The notes under the pieces: model-generated
Databases searched by the model: none
Seen by the model: the letters and a program-made list of their open reading frames with translations, nothing else
What the model was told of the DNA's origin: nothing
Part shown: in pieces, positions 18,711 through 27,003 of the stretch
Layout of the letters: each line of letters starts with the position of its first letter
Position numbering within the stretch: the stretch's first letter is position 1
Translations under genes and position numbers: made by a program
Source of the DNA: Hymenobacter cavernae
GTDB lineage: Bacteria; Bacteroidota; Bacteroidia; Cytophagales; Hymenobacteraceae
DNA length: 64,000 bases
Direction: 5' to 3'
NCBI RefSeq assembly: GCF_014641455.1
Contig: NZ_BMHT01000002.1
Span: forward strand, 248,001 to 312,000

Positions 18711-20513
18711 ATGGATCAGCATCGCCCATTTTCCATTCCGGATGCTTCTCCGGCGGATGTGCGGCCGCAGATGGGAACCGTTAAGCCGCCCTCTCTGGCT
18801 TCAGCTGCTGGCGCTCCCTCGTCCGGTCATTCCTTTGCTTCTGTGCCTGGCTCGCTGGCCGAGCAGCTGGCCCGCAGCCAGGCCGCGCTAGTACAGGCTG
18901 AGATGCGCAACGCCGAATTGCGGCGGGCGCTGGATGAGGCCAATTACACCGCCCAAACGGCTACGGCCCGGCTCGCTACGTTTGCGAGCTACTTGCCCGA
19001 GGGTCTGCTGATGGTTGACCCGCGAGGTACCATCGCGCTGCTGAACGAGCACTGCTGCAACTTGTTCGGCCTGCCTCTGCCCGCCAGCAACTGGTTAGGC
19101 TACTCGGTGCGCAACATTGCCAACTGGTTGCAGGAGCAGACAGCCGACCCAACTGGTTTTCAGCACAATGTGCAAGGATTGTGGCAGGGTGGGCAGGCCG
19201 TGCTAGGTCAGGAGTTGCTCATGCTCGATGGCCGCGTGCTGGAATGGGACTACCTGCCCACCAGCGAAGCCGCGCCCGGCGCTGTGGCCTCCATTGGCTT
19301 TCTGCTGCGGCTGCGCGATGTCACGGAAGCGCATCGCCAGCGACAACAGCAGCAGCAGGAGCGCGCTTTCCACGAAGCCATTCTGAACCAGCTGCCCGCC
19401 GAAGTATTCGCCATAGATACAACGACCAATCAGTACAACTTCCTGAATCCCCAGGCAGAAGCGCAACCCACGTTGCGCGAGGGCCTGCTCGGCAGCAAGC
19501 ACCCCGCGCAGCCAGCCAACCTAGGTAGCTTACCGCAGCAGCGGCAACGCTACTTCGAGCAGGTGGTGGCTACCGGCGCACGCGTGCACTGGACCGAGAC
19601 GATTATCGGCACGGATGCTACGCGCTACCTGCTTCGTACGCTACAGCCCATCCGGAATGCCGCCGGGCAGCTGCAACTCGTCATTGGGCACAGCATAGAT
19701 ATTACCGATCAGGAAGTTGCGCGACAACGCATTCAGGAGCAGGAAGCATTTTACGCGGCGATTCTGAACCACATGCCGGCCGATATTGCCGTGTTCGACG
19801 CGGCCCACCGCTACCGCTACATCAACCCCCAAGCCATCCGCGACCCGGAACTGCGCGAGTGGCTCATTGGCAAAGATGATTTTCAGTACTTCCTGCGCCA
19901 GCAGCGGAGTCGCACTACCGCCGAGCAGCGGCACTTCCTGTTTGAAGAAGCCGTGCGCAACCGCCGCCAGATGAGTTGGGAGGAAACCACGCCGCGGCCG
20001 GATGGCACCCTGAGCTACTCGCTGCACTACTTCTACCCCGTGTTTGGACCCGACGGCCACCTAGAGATGGTCATTGGCTATGGCGCTGATATTACGGCCC
20101 GGCGCCAGGCCGAAGACCGCATCCGCGCCAGCGAGCACCGGGTGCGGGCCCTGCTCACGGCCCTGCCCGATACTATTCTGGTGACGAGCCGCATGGGCTT
20201 TGTGCACGACGCTAAGCTAGGTGACGACTCGCTGCTCAGCCAGGCCGCCGACCAGCTCATTGGTAATCACCTGGCCGATGTACTGTCGCAGGCCGCCGCT
20301 GAGCCCATCTTAGCCAGTCTCACGGAGATGTTGCGCACCGGTCAGCGCACCGAAACGTCGTTCAGCCTACCACAGACCGACGGTTTGCTGCTGTCGTACC
20401 AAGTGCGGTGCACGCCGCTCGACGCGGAAGAAGCGCTGATCGTTCTGACCACTCGCAAAGCCCCGCCATTACTTGGCAACCCAGGTCTGACCACCCCCGA
20501 TTTTGGGGCCTGA
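18711..20513 (+). CDS. Orphan multi-PAS protein without output domain
   Basis: 600 residues from ATG 18711 (a TTG 18 bases earlier is in frame but weaker). An unstructured N-terminus (1-50) leads to a coiled coil (LARSQAALVQAEMRNAELRRALDEA) and then four PAS modules: about 85-205 (LPEGLLMVDPRGTIALLNEHCCNLFG), 215-335 (LPAEVFAIDTTTNQYNFLNP), 345-465 (MPADIAVFDAAHRYRYINP) and 475-585 (LPDTILVTSRMGFVHDAKLG). Modules two and three end in PAC-like GHSIDITDQE and GYGADITARR, joined by helical linkers. There is no HisKA, HATPase, GGDEF or HTH; the protein ends after the last PAS. No kinase lies beside it. It may be a cytosolic sensor that acts on a partner encoded elsewhere. Confidence 0.85.
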   Translation: MDQHRPFSIPDASPADVRPQMGTVKPPSLASAAGAPSSGHSFASVPGSLAEQLARSQAALVQAEMRNAELRRALDEANYTAQTATARLATFASYLPEGLLMVDPRGTIALLNEHCCNLFGLPLPASNWLGYSVRNIANWLQEQTADPTGFQHNVQGLWQGGQAVLGQELLMLDGRVLEWDYLPTSEAAPGAVASIGFLLRLRDVTEAHRQRQQQQQERAFHEAILNQLPAEVFAIDTTTNQYNFLNPQAEAQPTLREGLLGSKHPAQPANLGSLPQQRQRYFEQVVATGARVHWTETIIGTDATRYLLRTLQPIRNAAGQLQLVIGHSIDITDQEVARQRIQEQEAFYAAILNHMPADIAVFDAAHRYRYINPQAIRDPELREWLIGKDDFQYFLRQQRSRTTAEQRHFLFEEAVRNRRQMSWEETTPRPDGTLSYSLHYFYPVFGPDGHLEMVIGYGADITARRQAEDRIRASEHRVRALLTALPDTILVTSRMGFVHDAKLGDDSLLSQAADQLIGNHLADVLSQAAAEPILASLTEMLRTGQRTETSFSLPQTDGLLLSYQVRCTPLDAEEALIVLTTRKAPPLLGNPGLTTPDFGA

Positions 20514-20657
20514 GCAGCACAGGAAACGCCCCGCTTCTACAGAAAAAATAGCACTCACGAGCTTGAAACGCTGTTTTTTGAAACCTAGGTGTAATAGAAT
20601 TAGTAAGATGGCCTGTCAGTCGACAACCTGTTTTAACCTCTAAATACACCTACTATC

Positions 20658-21296
20658 ATGGCTATTCAGAAGTATCAGGATTCGTTTTCCGACATGATGC
20701 CGGGAAGCTTCAGCTCCATGCTCGACCGCTTCTTCAATGACTCGCTGGCTGCCCGTGGCCGCGCGTCCAGCTTCTCGCCCCAGGTCGATGCTTACGAAAC
20801 CGAGAAGGGCTACGAGATAGAAGCCGCCCTACCCGGCATGAAGCGGGAAGACATCAAGGTTGACTTCCACCAGGGCCGCCTGACCATCTCGGGGGAGCGG
20901 CAGTTCCGCAACGAGCAAGACCAGCGACGCTACCACGTCGTGGAAAGCTCTTACGGTTCGTTCCAGCGCTCGTTCCAGCTCCCGGACACCGTTGATCCGA
21001 GCAAGATTGAGGCTTCGTTTGAAGACGGCGTTTTGCACGTAACGGTGCCCAAGGACGAGCAGAAAACGATGCGCCACCAGATTCAGGTGCGCGGCAGCCA
21101 AAGTGGCAGCAGCCAAAACGGTCAGCTCTCCGACCACCTAGGTCAGCAAGCCACCGATGTTCCGGTGCAGCAAGACAGTGGCCAGCAAAATGACAGCACT
21201 AATTCGCCCAACAGCAATCCGGCCAGTCAGCCTACTCAGCCTAACGGACAAGGCAGCGTGAGCACCACGATGCACGGCTCCGGCGTTGGCTCCTAA
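20658..21296 (+). CDS. Small heat shock protein Hsp20 with long polar tail
   Basis: 212 residues. The alpha-crystallin domain spans about 40-147 (PQVDAYETEKGYEIEAALPGMKREDIKV, then LTISGERQF, FQRSFQLPDTVD, FEDGVLHVTVPK). The family is usually about 140-160 residues; here a further 60 or so residues form a disordered tail of Gln, Ser, Asn and Pro. The IxI-type anchor that caps oligomers is not obvious in the tail. The protein is an ATP-independent holdase. A second Hsp20-like gene follows 258 bases downstream. Confidence 0.94.
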   Translation: MAIQKYQDSFSDMMPGSFSSMLDRFFNDSLAARGRASSFSPQVDAYETEKGYEIEAALPGMKREDIKVDFHQGRLTISGERQFRNEQDQRRYHVVESSYGSFQRSFQLPDTVDPSKIEASFEDGVLHVTVPKDEQKTMRHQIQVRGSQSGSSQNGQLSDHLGQQATDVPVQQDSGQQNDSTNSPNSNPASQPTQPNGQGSVSTTMHGSGVGS

Positions 21297-21326
21297 GCTA
21301 GGTTTATCACTCTTTTAATTCCCTTG

Positions 21327-21355
21327 CAAAAGGCACCCAAAGCGGGTGCCTTTTG
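21327..21355 (+). terminator. Rho-independent terminator after hsp20
   Basis: CAAAAGGCACCC pairs with GGGTGCCTTTTG around AAAGC, and T-rich sequence follows. Confidence 0.9.
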
Positions 21356-21554
21356 TTGTATTTATAGCCTGAAAGTCACTCGGTGAAGCGCATTTTTCAG
21401 TCGTTAGCGGCTACTGCCATTATGGCTAAAAACGGCATAAACCGCAGCTGAAAGCACCGACAATATGACGCTAAAAGAGGCCTAAAAGACCGTTTCAGAG
21501 GTTGGTACGTCGTTTGATTTTAAGCACTTACCAATCACAAGAGAGAAGAAAGCC

Positions 21555-21938
21555 ATGAAGTTGATCAGCCAAGAATTTATCCGCAACATCGCTCCGCAAC
21601 TCGACCTGCTCAATACCCTGGGCGGCGGTACGGCGCAGGCGATGCTGCGCGTCGATAAGCGTGACAAAGGCGTGGTAGTGCGCGTGGCCGTTCCTTCGGT
21701 CAGCCCCGAAAACTTCCACGTGGTACTCAACAATAACCGCCTGACGGTGTACTGCGAGTACCGGCACGAGCCCGGCGACGAGCTAGCCGCTCCGCTGTTT
21801 GCCCAGACCATCGATCTGCCCGCCAACCTCGACCTAGCTCGAATTGATGCGGTGCACGAAGCCAACGAGCTGCGCGTGCGCATCCCCTACAAAGACGCCG
21901 CCAGCCAGCAGCGCGAAATTGAAATCAAACAGCGCTAA
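21555..21938 (+). CDS. Divergent Hsp20/alpha-crystallin-like protein
   Basis: 127 residues. A weak alpha-crystallin pattern is visible: DKGVVVRVAVPSVSPENFHVVLNNNRLTVYCEY (about 37-70), QTIDLPANLDLARIDAVHEANELRVRIPY (about 84-113), then basic KQR at the end. The conserved A-x-x-x-x-G-x-L near the end is replaced by ANELRVRIPY, which still fits. It is shorter and less acidic than the first Hsp20. It probably co-assembles with it or serves as a separate holdase. Confidence 0.8.
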   Translation: MKLISQEFIRNIAPQLDLLNTLGGGTAQAMLRVDKRDKGVVVRVAVPSVSPENFHVVLNNNRLTVYCEYRHEPGDELAAPLFAQTIDLPANLDLARIDAVHEANELRVRIPYKDAASQQREIEIKQR

Positions 21939-21993
21939 GCTGTTCTCTTTTATATATAACGCCGGGACCGACCGGCCATTTTGTTCCATCACA

Positions 21994-22018
21994 GCCACTG
22001 CCCCGCAGTGGCTTTTCC
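21994..22018 (+). terminator. Terminator hairpin after second hsp20-like gene
   Basis: GCCACTGC pairs with GCAGTGGC, followed by TTTTCC. It lies close to the stop codon of the convergent membrane gene. Confidence 0.75.
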
Positions 22019-22027
22019 ATTTTAAGG

Positions 22028-22351
22028 CTAGCCAAACAGCGGAATGAGCAGAAAGAAACCCGTGAGCAGTGATAAGTAAAACCAGCCCATCACCTGCCCG
22101 CGGTAGCGCCGGGGCAGCCGGTTGCTGAGAATGAGCACGGCCACCACTACCAGCAGCAAGTGCAGCAACAGAAACACCACCGTCTTGACCCAGTTGCTGA
22201 CGATGGTATTTTCCGGCTGCATTTGATCGGGCATACCTAGGCCAGAGGTGGCAAAGCGCAGCACGTAGTACGTCACCGTTTCGAAGGCCAAGAACAGCAG
22301 CAAGCCCACAACCAGTGCGGCGCCACTCGACTTTTGTGCGACATCAGCCAT
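22028..22351 (-). CDS. Small three-span membrane protein, unknown
   Basis: 107 residues with three hydrophobic helices (about 11-31, 54-78 and 88-106). The first contains LLLFLAFETVTYYVLRF and the loop between two and three is basic (SNRLPRRYRGQ). A domain family is not apparent to me. It converges on the Hsp20-like gene. Confidence 0.65.
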   Translation of the reverse strand: MADVAQKSSGAALVVGLLLFLAFETVTYYVLRFATSGLGMPDQMQPENTIVSNWVKTVVFLLLHLLLVVVAVLILSNRLPRRYRGQVMGWFYLSLLTGFFLLIPLFG

Positions 22352-22452
22352 GCAGTGAGATGGTGATTTTGTGAGGTGGTGAGTTCGTCAAGTTATAAAT
22401 GAGTGAGTGGGGCCAGTCAAGCCAGGCAGCTATTCACGGGTTTACACGCTGA

Positions 22453-22734
22453 CTATTTGCTGTTTGCTTTCCGTAATACTTCCTCCGAACGGGTGTGGAT
22501 GTAGAGTTCCTCGACTTTGGCGCGGGCCCAGGGCGTGCGCCTGAGAAAGGTCAGGCTGGACTTGATGCTGGGGCTCACGGCGAAGCAGTTGATGCGGATG
22601 CGCCGGTCCAGCTCGGTCCAGTCGTAGCGAGCCACTAGGTATTCCAGAATCTGCGCCAGCGTCACGCCGTGCAGCTCGCGGATGAGGTGCCCGGATTCGT
22701 CGCGGGCGTCGGACAGATTAGTGGGAGTGGCCAT
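22453..22734 (-). CDS. VF530 (DUF2132) DNA-binding family protein
   Basis: 93 residues. The family signature is clear: LHGVTLAQILEYLVARYDW, then INCFAVSPSIKSSLTFLRRTPWARAKVEELYI. VF530 proteins are small helical proteins; the Vibrio fischeri structure was proposed to bind double-stranded DNA. Role unknown. The C-terminal tail SEEVLRKANSK is extra. Confidence 0.9.
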   Translation of the reverse strand: MATPTNLSDARDESGHLIRELHGVTLAQILEYLVARYDWTELDRRIRINCFAVSPSIKSSLTFLRRTPWARAKVEELYIHTRSEEVLRKANSK

Positions 22735-22861
22735 GCGAACGGAGGTTTTAGGTAGGCAAAGGTCAGAAAAAGTACGTAGGCGCGCGGTTTTTATCCAAGT
22801 TTTTACGCGTATAACCTAGCTTTTGCTGTGCGGCAGGCACCATGGGCCGGATACCGTACGT

Positions 22862-22869
22862 TATCTTTG
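22862..22869 (+). promoter_or_regulatory. Perfect -7 box TATCTTTG for the GH25 gene
   Basis: The eight bases match TAnnTTTG exactly. Transcription should start about 22874, which removes the ATGs at 22842 and 22872 as starts and supports 22884. Confidence 0.65.
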
Positions 22870-22883
22870 GGATGGTAAAGCTG

Positions 22884-23711
22884 ATGAATCAACCTCGCCG
22901 CTCCGTTCCCCCCCAACGCGCCGCCACTCCGCGCCGCTTGCTTCCGCTCGCCTTGTTGGTGCTTTTGCTGGCGGGGCTGGCCTACTATGGCCGGCACTGG
23001 CGACAGTTCAACCGCTACGTGCGCCGCACCTACGCCAGCCTCACCAGCAGCCGCCTCACGGGTCGGGAAAAATCGCCGCTGCTGCCGGGCTACTCCGTGC
23101 ACGGCATCGACGTTTCGGCCTACCAAGGCAACATCGACTGGAAGCTGGTGGCCAGCCATCAGGTGCAGTTTGCGTTTATCAAAGCAACCGAAGGCGTTAC
23201 GCTGCGCGACCCTCGCTTTCAGCGCAACTGGCACAAAGCGCACGAAGCCGGCATCGTGCGCGGAGCGTACCACTACTTTCAGCCCAACTACAGCGGCGCT
23301 AAGCAGGCGAACTTATTTGCCCGCACTGTGCCGCTACTGCCCGGCGACTTGCCACCCGTGCTCGACGTAGAAGCGCCTGAATTTCATGATGTAGCCCTTA
23401 TGCGGCGCAACGTAGCTACCTGGCTGCGGCTGATGGAACGACATTACGGCGTGCGGCCTATTCTGTACTCTAACTACAGCTTCTACCAGCGCCACCTGGC
23501 CGGCCACTTCGACAAATACCCGTTGTGGCTGGCGCACTATGAGGTGTCTAGCCCCAGGTTGCCTAAGGAAAAATGGATCATTTGGCAGCACAGCGACGAA
23601 TCATACGTGCCCGGCATCCGTGGCACCGTCGACTTCAACGTGTTTCAGGGCAATTTTCAGAATCTGCTTTCCTTGCGTATTCCGGCAAAGGCTGACGCGC
23701 CGCGCAACTAA
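22884..23711 (+). CDS. GH25 family lysozyme, membrane-anchored
   Basis: 275 residues from ATG 22884, set by the promoter box just upstream. A basic N-terminus and one membrane helix (LLPLALLVLLLAGLAYYG) anchor it to face the periplasm. The GH25 barrel starts at HGIDVSAYQGNIDWKLVA, with AFIKATEGVTLRDPRF, GAYHYFQPN, PPVLDVEAPE and IIWQHSD following in order. The aspartates and glutamate of GIDVSxxQ and DVE are the expected catalytic set. GH25 enzymes cleave the MurNAc-GlcNAc bond of peptidoglycan. An RlpA-like gene follows 44 bases later. Confidence 0.92.
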   Translation: MNQPRRSVPPQRAATPRRLLPLALLVLLLAGLAYYGRHWRQFNRYVRRTYASLTSSRLTGREKSPLLPGYSVHGIDVSAYQGNIDWKLVASHQVQFAFIKATEGVTLRDPRFQRNWHKAHEAGIVRGAYHYFQPNYSGAKQANLFARTVPLLPGDLPPVLDVEAPEFHDVALMRRNVATWLRLMERHYGVRPILYSNYSFYQRHLAGHFDKYPLWLAHYEVSSPRLPKEKWIIWQHSDESYVPGIRGTVDFNVFQGNFQNLLSLRIPAKADAPRN

Positions 23712-23755
23712 CCTAGCTAGCTTTCCCCCTCACCTTTCCCCTGTTTCCGCCCTTA

Positions 23756-24136
23756 ATGACGTTTTTGCTTCCTTTTCGCTGTTTGCTGCTAGTCGGTGGG
23801 CTGCTGCTCGCGGGCTGCGGCACCGGGCGCAATGCCTTCACTCAGTCGGGTCAGGCCTCGTACTACGCTGATAAGTTCAAAGGAAAGAAAACAGCCAGCG
23901 GCAGCACGTACCGACCCAGCAAACGAACTGCAGCCCACAACACGCTGCCATTCGGCACCATTGTGCGCGTCACGAATCCCCGGAACCATCAGTCCGTTAA
24001 AGTAAAAATCACCGACCGCGGCCCGCACGCCAAGGGCCGTGTTATCGACCTTTCGCGCAAAGCCGCCCGCAAAATTGGCTTGGTACAAGCCGGTGTTGCG
24101 CCCGTGCAGCTCAAAGTAGTGCGCGCGGCGCGGTAG
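23756..24136 (+). CDS. RlpA-like septal lytic transglycosylase lipoprotein
   Basis: 126 residues. The lipobox is LAGC (about residue 21). The double-psi beta-barrel follows: GQASYYADKFKGKKTASG, TAAHNTLPFGTIVRVTN and VKITDRGPHAKGRVIDLS. The Asp of ITDRGP and the His of AAHNTLPFG are the residues linked to glycan cleavage in this family. It lacks the C-terminal SPOR domain of longer RlpA proteins. It follows GH25, so the pair probably works on peptidoglycan. Confidence 0.93.
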   Translation: MTFLLPFRCLLLVGGLLLAGCGTGRNAFTQSGQASYYADKFKGKKTASGSTYRPSKRTAAHNTLPFGTIVRVTNPRNHQSVKVKITDRGPHAKGRVIDLSRKAARKIGLVQAGVAPVQLKVVRAAR

Positions 24137-24208
24137 CTGTGCTTTATACTGTATTGAAAGCTAGGTTTTCAGACTCAATAACCAGGCTTTCTTCCTAACC
24201 TATCAACT

Positions 24209-24403
24209 ATGCGAATCCGAAAGAAAGTAAAGTGGCCGTTGCCTGCCGCTGCCAGCCGGTTTGAGGCCCTGGGGCTGTTCGTAAAAGCAGCGGAAGCGCA
24301 GGGCTGGACCGAAGCCGAAATCCAGTTTGTGATGAATGAAATCGTGGAGGCGGCCGACGATGCCGAAGCCGCCGTCATCCTGCAAGACTATACGCAGCAC
24401 TGA
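24209..24403 (+). CDS. Small acidic helical protein, unknown
   Basis: 64 residues. A basic start ([14 protein letters not shown]) precedes a helical acidic body ([20 protein letters not shown], then [17 protein letters not shown]). It has no signal or membrane span. It could be a small regulator or adaptor; I do not know the family. Confidence 0.6.
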   Translation: MRIRKKVKWPLPAAASRFEALGLFVKAAEAQGWTEAEIQFVMNEIVEAADDAEAAVILQDYTQH

Positions 24404-24439
24404 AGCGCAGCTAGTTAAACCTAGGTTAGCCTATCCGAT

Positions 24440-24501
24440 TAACCCACGCGCCGCGGGCGCACAACAACCTAGGTTGCTGTGCGCCCGCGGCGCGTGGGTT
24501 A
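24440..24501. terminator. 62-base near-perfect palindrome centred on CAACCTAGGTTG
   Basis: The arms are 24 bases each (24440-24463 and 24478-24501), GC-rich and fully complementary; the loop is itself the palindrome CAACCTAGGTTG. It stands between convergent genes and could end transcription from both sides, although no T-run follows either arm. Confidence 0.8.
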
Positions 24502-24511
24502 GCTGAAGTAG

Positions 24512-24919
24512 CTATTTTTTCTTTTTCGCCTTGCCTTTGCCCGGCTCTTTGCTGGCCGTCAGCAGGCTATCCTGCTCGGCTTTCATGGTGGCGGTTGTAA
24601 TGCGGCCACTCAACGACATCATGTCGCCTTCCTTCAGTGTCGTGGTCGTGCCATTTGCCAACGTCACGGCCCCCACCGGGCTGACTTTGGTACCGTTGGT
24701 GAGGGTCAGATCTTGCGTTAAAGGATTAGTGAGGCCCTGCTGAGTCAGCAGCACTTTGCCGTCCTTCATCATTACGCCGTCCTTCATGGTAGCGCCGTTG
24801 CTTACCATACGTGGCTTGGGGGAGGCGGGCTTACGAGCGGGCACTTTAGTTTGGGCCTGCGCGGCTACACTGCCGAGCGTCAGCAGCAGGATAATGCTCC
24901 GTAAAATGGGGTGTGTCAT
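24512..24919 (-). CDS. DUF6799-type secreted protein
   Basis: 135 residues from ATG 24919, chosen for the signal peptide MTHPILRSIILLLTLGSVAAQAQ; the frame stays open for another 30 codons upstream. The mature protein has the short-repeat pattern of DUF6799: MKDGVMMKDGKVLLTQQG, LTQDLTLTNGTKVSPVGAVTLANG, then TTLKEGDMMSLSGRI. The C-terminus is lysine-rich. Function unknown; the repeated xDGxxxxxDG strands suggest a small beta structure. Confidence 0.78.
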   Translation of the reverse strand: MTHPILRSIILLLTLGSVAAQAQTKVPARKPASPKPRMVSNGATMKDGVMMKDGKVLLTQQGLTNPLTQDLTLTNGTKVSPVGAVTLANGTTTTLKEGDMMSLSGRITTATMKAEQDSLLTASKEPGKGKAKKKK

Positions 24920-25092
24920 AGAACAAAACGGTTGGGTGGGAGTGAACTGTTCTTGCAACGAAACAAGTAGTCGGGTCAGTGTACGAGGCTCACTGCCAGG
25001 AGCTAGCAACCCCTATGGTCAGGCATTCGTTAAGTAGTAGAATCCAGAACAGCCTTCTTCACTGAAGAGCGCTCGTACTCCCTACCACAGCC

Positions 25093-25431
25093 ATGAGCAA
25101 CCAAGAGACACCGGATACTATTTACGCTGAATTCAAGCAACAGGTAAACATGACGGCGGCCGAGCTAGAGAAATGGCTGACGACTGAGGAATCTAGGTCG
25201 GTAGGCCAGGACAGTGGCGACGGGGAAAGCATCGGCCACAAGTCGGGCGAGCACATCATCGAGATTCTGCGTAAAAAGAAAGCTGACCTCACCGAAGCCG
25301 ACGAAGCGCACATGCACAAGGTACACTCCTACATTAGCCGCCACCTGGCCCAAGGTCCGGCGCACGATGTGGAGCATTCCCGCTGGCGCTATTCGCTTAT
25401 GAACTGGGGCCACGACCCGCTTAAAAAATGA
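25093..25431 (+). CDS. DUF3140 family protein
   Basis: 112 residues. The family pattern is clear: VNMTAAELEKWLTTEESRSVGQ, GESIGHKSGEHIIEILRKKKADL, then MHKVHSYISRHLAQGP and the terminal RWRYSLMNWGHDPLK. The family occurs in bacteria and fungi without a defined role; some authors link it to DNA binding. Cytosolic. The stop codon TGA is followed at once by a repeat element. Confidence 0.92.
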   Translation: MSNQETPDTIYAEFKQQVNMTAAELEKWLTTEESRSVGQDSGDGESIGHKSGEHIIEILRKKKADLTEADEAHMHKVHSYISRHLAQGPAHDVEHSRWRYSLMNWGHDPLKK

Positions 25432-25432
25432 C

Positions 25433-25579
25433 GTTGATAGGCTGGTGCGCTGATGCGTTAATTTGCTGCTGATCTAAATACTTAGCCAGAACACGCTATT
25501 GGGTAAAATACCTCATCTTTTCATTAACTCATCAGCACACTAGCACATCACTCAATCAGCACGTTAACCCATCAACTCG
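25433..25579. repeat. Intergenic inverted repeat, GCTGATG/GTTGATG family
   Basis: The left arm (about 25433-25473) is built from GTTGATAG, GGCTGGTGCGCTGATGCG words; the right arm (about 25525-25579) reads CATCAGCACACTAGCACATC...CCATCAACTC. Pairing is imperfect but extensive. It fills the space between DUF3140 and the DnaJ-like gene. Relatives are at 29280 and 60166. Confidence 0.75.
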
Positions 25580-25585
25580 CCACCG

Positions 25586-26515
25586 GTGGACTATAAAGAC
25601 TATTACAAGATTTTGGGGCTCGATAAATCGGCCACAAAAGACCAGATCAAAAAGGCTTACCGCAAGTTGGCGCGGGAGTACCACCCTGATGTGAACCCCA
25701 ATAATCCGGAGGCTGAACGAAAATTCAAGGAAGTAAATGAGGCGCACGAAGTTCTTAGCGACGACGAGAAGCGCCAGAAGTACGACCAGCTCGGCGCCGA
25801 TTGGCAGCGCTACCAGCAAGCCGGCGCCGGCCGTGGCGCTGGTGGCTTCGATTGGTCGCAGTACGCGCAGGGCAGTCCGGCGGGCGGTGGCTTTGGCGGC
25901 TTCAGTGATGCCGGTGGCTTCGAGGGCGCCGACTTCTCCGATTTTTTCAGCAATATCTTCGGCGGTATGGGCAGTGGGCGTGCGAGCAGCACCCGTGCCG
26001 GCGCCGGGCAAGACTACCAGGCCGACCTAGAGCTGACGCTGGAAGAAGCCTACCGCGGCGGCCCGCGCACCATTACCGTCAACGGCAAAAACCTGCGCCT
26101 GACCGTGCAACCCGGCGTAGAAGACGGCCAAACAATCCGCCTGCGCGACCAGGGCGGCCCCGGCCGTAGCGGTGGGCCCCACGGCTCGTTGTACATCACG
26201 TTCCGCATTCTGCCCGACCCGCGCTACACCCGCACCGACAACGACCTGACGATGGATGTGCCGGTGAGCATCTACAAAGCCCTGCTCGGCGGTGAGCAAG
26301 TGGTCGAAACGCTGTCCGGCCCGGTTAAGATCAAGATTAAGCCTGAAACTCAGAACGGTACGCGCCTACGATTGCGTGGCAAGGGCTTCCCCGTCTACAA
26401 ACAGGCAGACCAGTTCGGCGACTTATACCTCCGGTTGAACCTAGCTTTACCCCAAAACCTCACCACGCAGGAGAAAGAACTCATCAAGCAGTTGGCGGCT
26501 CTCCGTGGCGAGTAG
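25586..26515 (+). CDS. cbpA: CbpA-type DnaJ co-chaperone
   Basis: 309 residues starting at GTG 25586 ([20 protein letters not shown]). The J domain has His33-Pro34-Asp35 in EYHPDVNP. A Gly/Phe-rich linker (about 80-135) follows, then two beta-sandwich substrate domains (about 140-305: [30 protein letters not shown]). It lacks the four CxxCxGxG zinc motifs, which separates CbpA from DnaJ. It would deliver clients to DnaK. The next gene encodes the CbpM modulator. The start codon lies seven bases after an inverted repeat, so leader space is nearly absent on that side. Confidence 0.94.
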   Translation: MDYKDYYKILGLDKSATKDQIKKAYRKLAREYHPDVNPNNPEAERKFKEVNEAHEVLSDDEKRQKYDQLGADWQRYQQAGAGRGAGGFDWSQYAQGSPAGGGFGGFSDAGGFEGADFSDFFSNIFGGMGSGRASSTRAGAGQDYQADLELTLEEAYRGGPRTITVNGKNLRLTVQPGVEDGQTIRLRDQGGPGRSGGPHGSLYITFRILPDPRYTRTDNDLTMDVPVSIYKALLGGEQVVETLSGPVKIKIKPETQNGTRLRLRGKGFPVYKQADQFGDLYLRLNLALPQNLTTQEKELIKQLAALRGE

Positions 26516-26564
26516 ATAGCCAGGCAGCAGCTGAGTCCACGACCCGAACGTAGAATTATCGGCT

Positions 26565-26900
26565 ATGGAAACGCATATCACCATCACCTACCGCGAGTGT
26601 GCCGCGACGTATGGCCTGAGCGAGCAGGATTTGCGCGAGTTTGTAGACCTAGGTTTGCTGCGCGCCGCGGAAGCGCCGGATTCTCTGCGCGAGGAACCCG
26701 AGCAGCTGGCACGCATTGCGCGCCTGCACCACGACCTAGGTATCAATAAGGAAGGCATTGACATTATTCTGGCAATGCGCCGCCGCTTGCTACACTTACA
26801 GCAGGCACTCGCGCATCAGACCGCCCGCGCCACACAGCTGGAACGCAACCTGCACAATTCCGGCCCCACCCTCGAAGCCGACGACTGGCTGAGCTGGTAG
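26565..26900 (+). CDS. cbpM: CbpM chaperone modulator
   Basis: 111 residues. It has a MerR-like helix-turn-helix with the pattern ITYRECAATYGLSEQDLREFVDLGLL, then LARIARLHHDLGINKEGIDIILAMRRRL. CbpM proteins bind the J domain of CbpA and reduce its activity. The 49-base spacing from cbpA implies one transcript. Ser110, Trp111 and the TAG stop are encoded by the first AGCTGGTAG unit of the neighbouring repeat. Confidence 0.9.
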   Translation: METHITITYRECAATYGLSEQDLREFVDLGLLRAAEAPDSLREEPEQLARIARLHHDLGINKEGIDIILAMRRRLLHLQQALAHQTARATQLERNLHNSGPTLEADDWLSW

Positions 26901-27003
26901 CTGGTAGCTGGTAGCTGGTAGGATATACTTTGATGGTTAAACCTAGATTGGCTTAGAGTGATGAAAAAAGCTACCAGCCAACAGCTATTAGCTAACAGCT
27001 TTT
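26892..27003. repeat. Inverted repeat, AGCTGGTAG tandem words, convergent terminator
   Basis: Three full AGCTGGTAG units in tandem plus part of a fourth (26892-26922) face a right arm AAGCTACCAGCCAACAGCTATTAGC ending in a run of Ts (27001-27005). It overlaps the cbpM stop codon and reaches the ZIP stop. The T-run makes it a plausible rightward terminator. A relative lies at 47055. Confidence 0.8.

Noticed and set aside
18571..18891. A 106-codon frame running into the PAS gene
   Set aside because: It overlaps the PAS gene in another frame and turns to Arg/Leu/Pro-rich shadow sequence after 18711.
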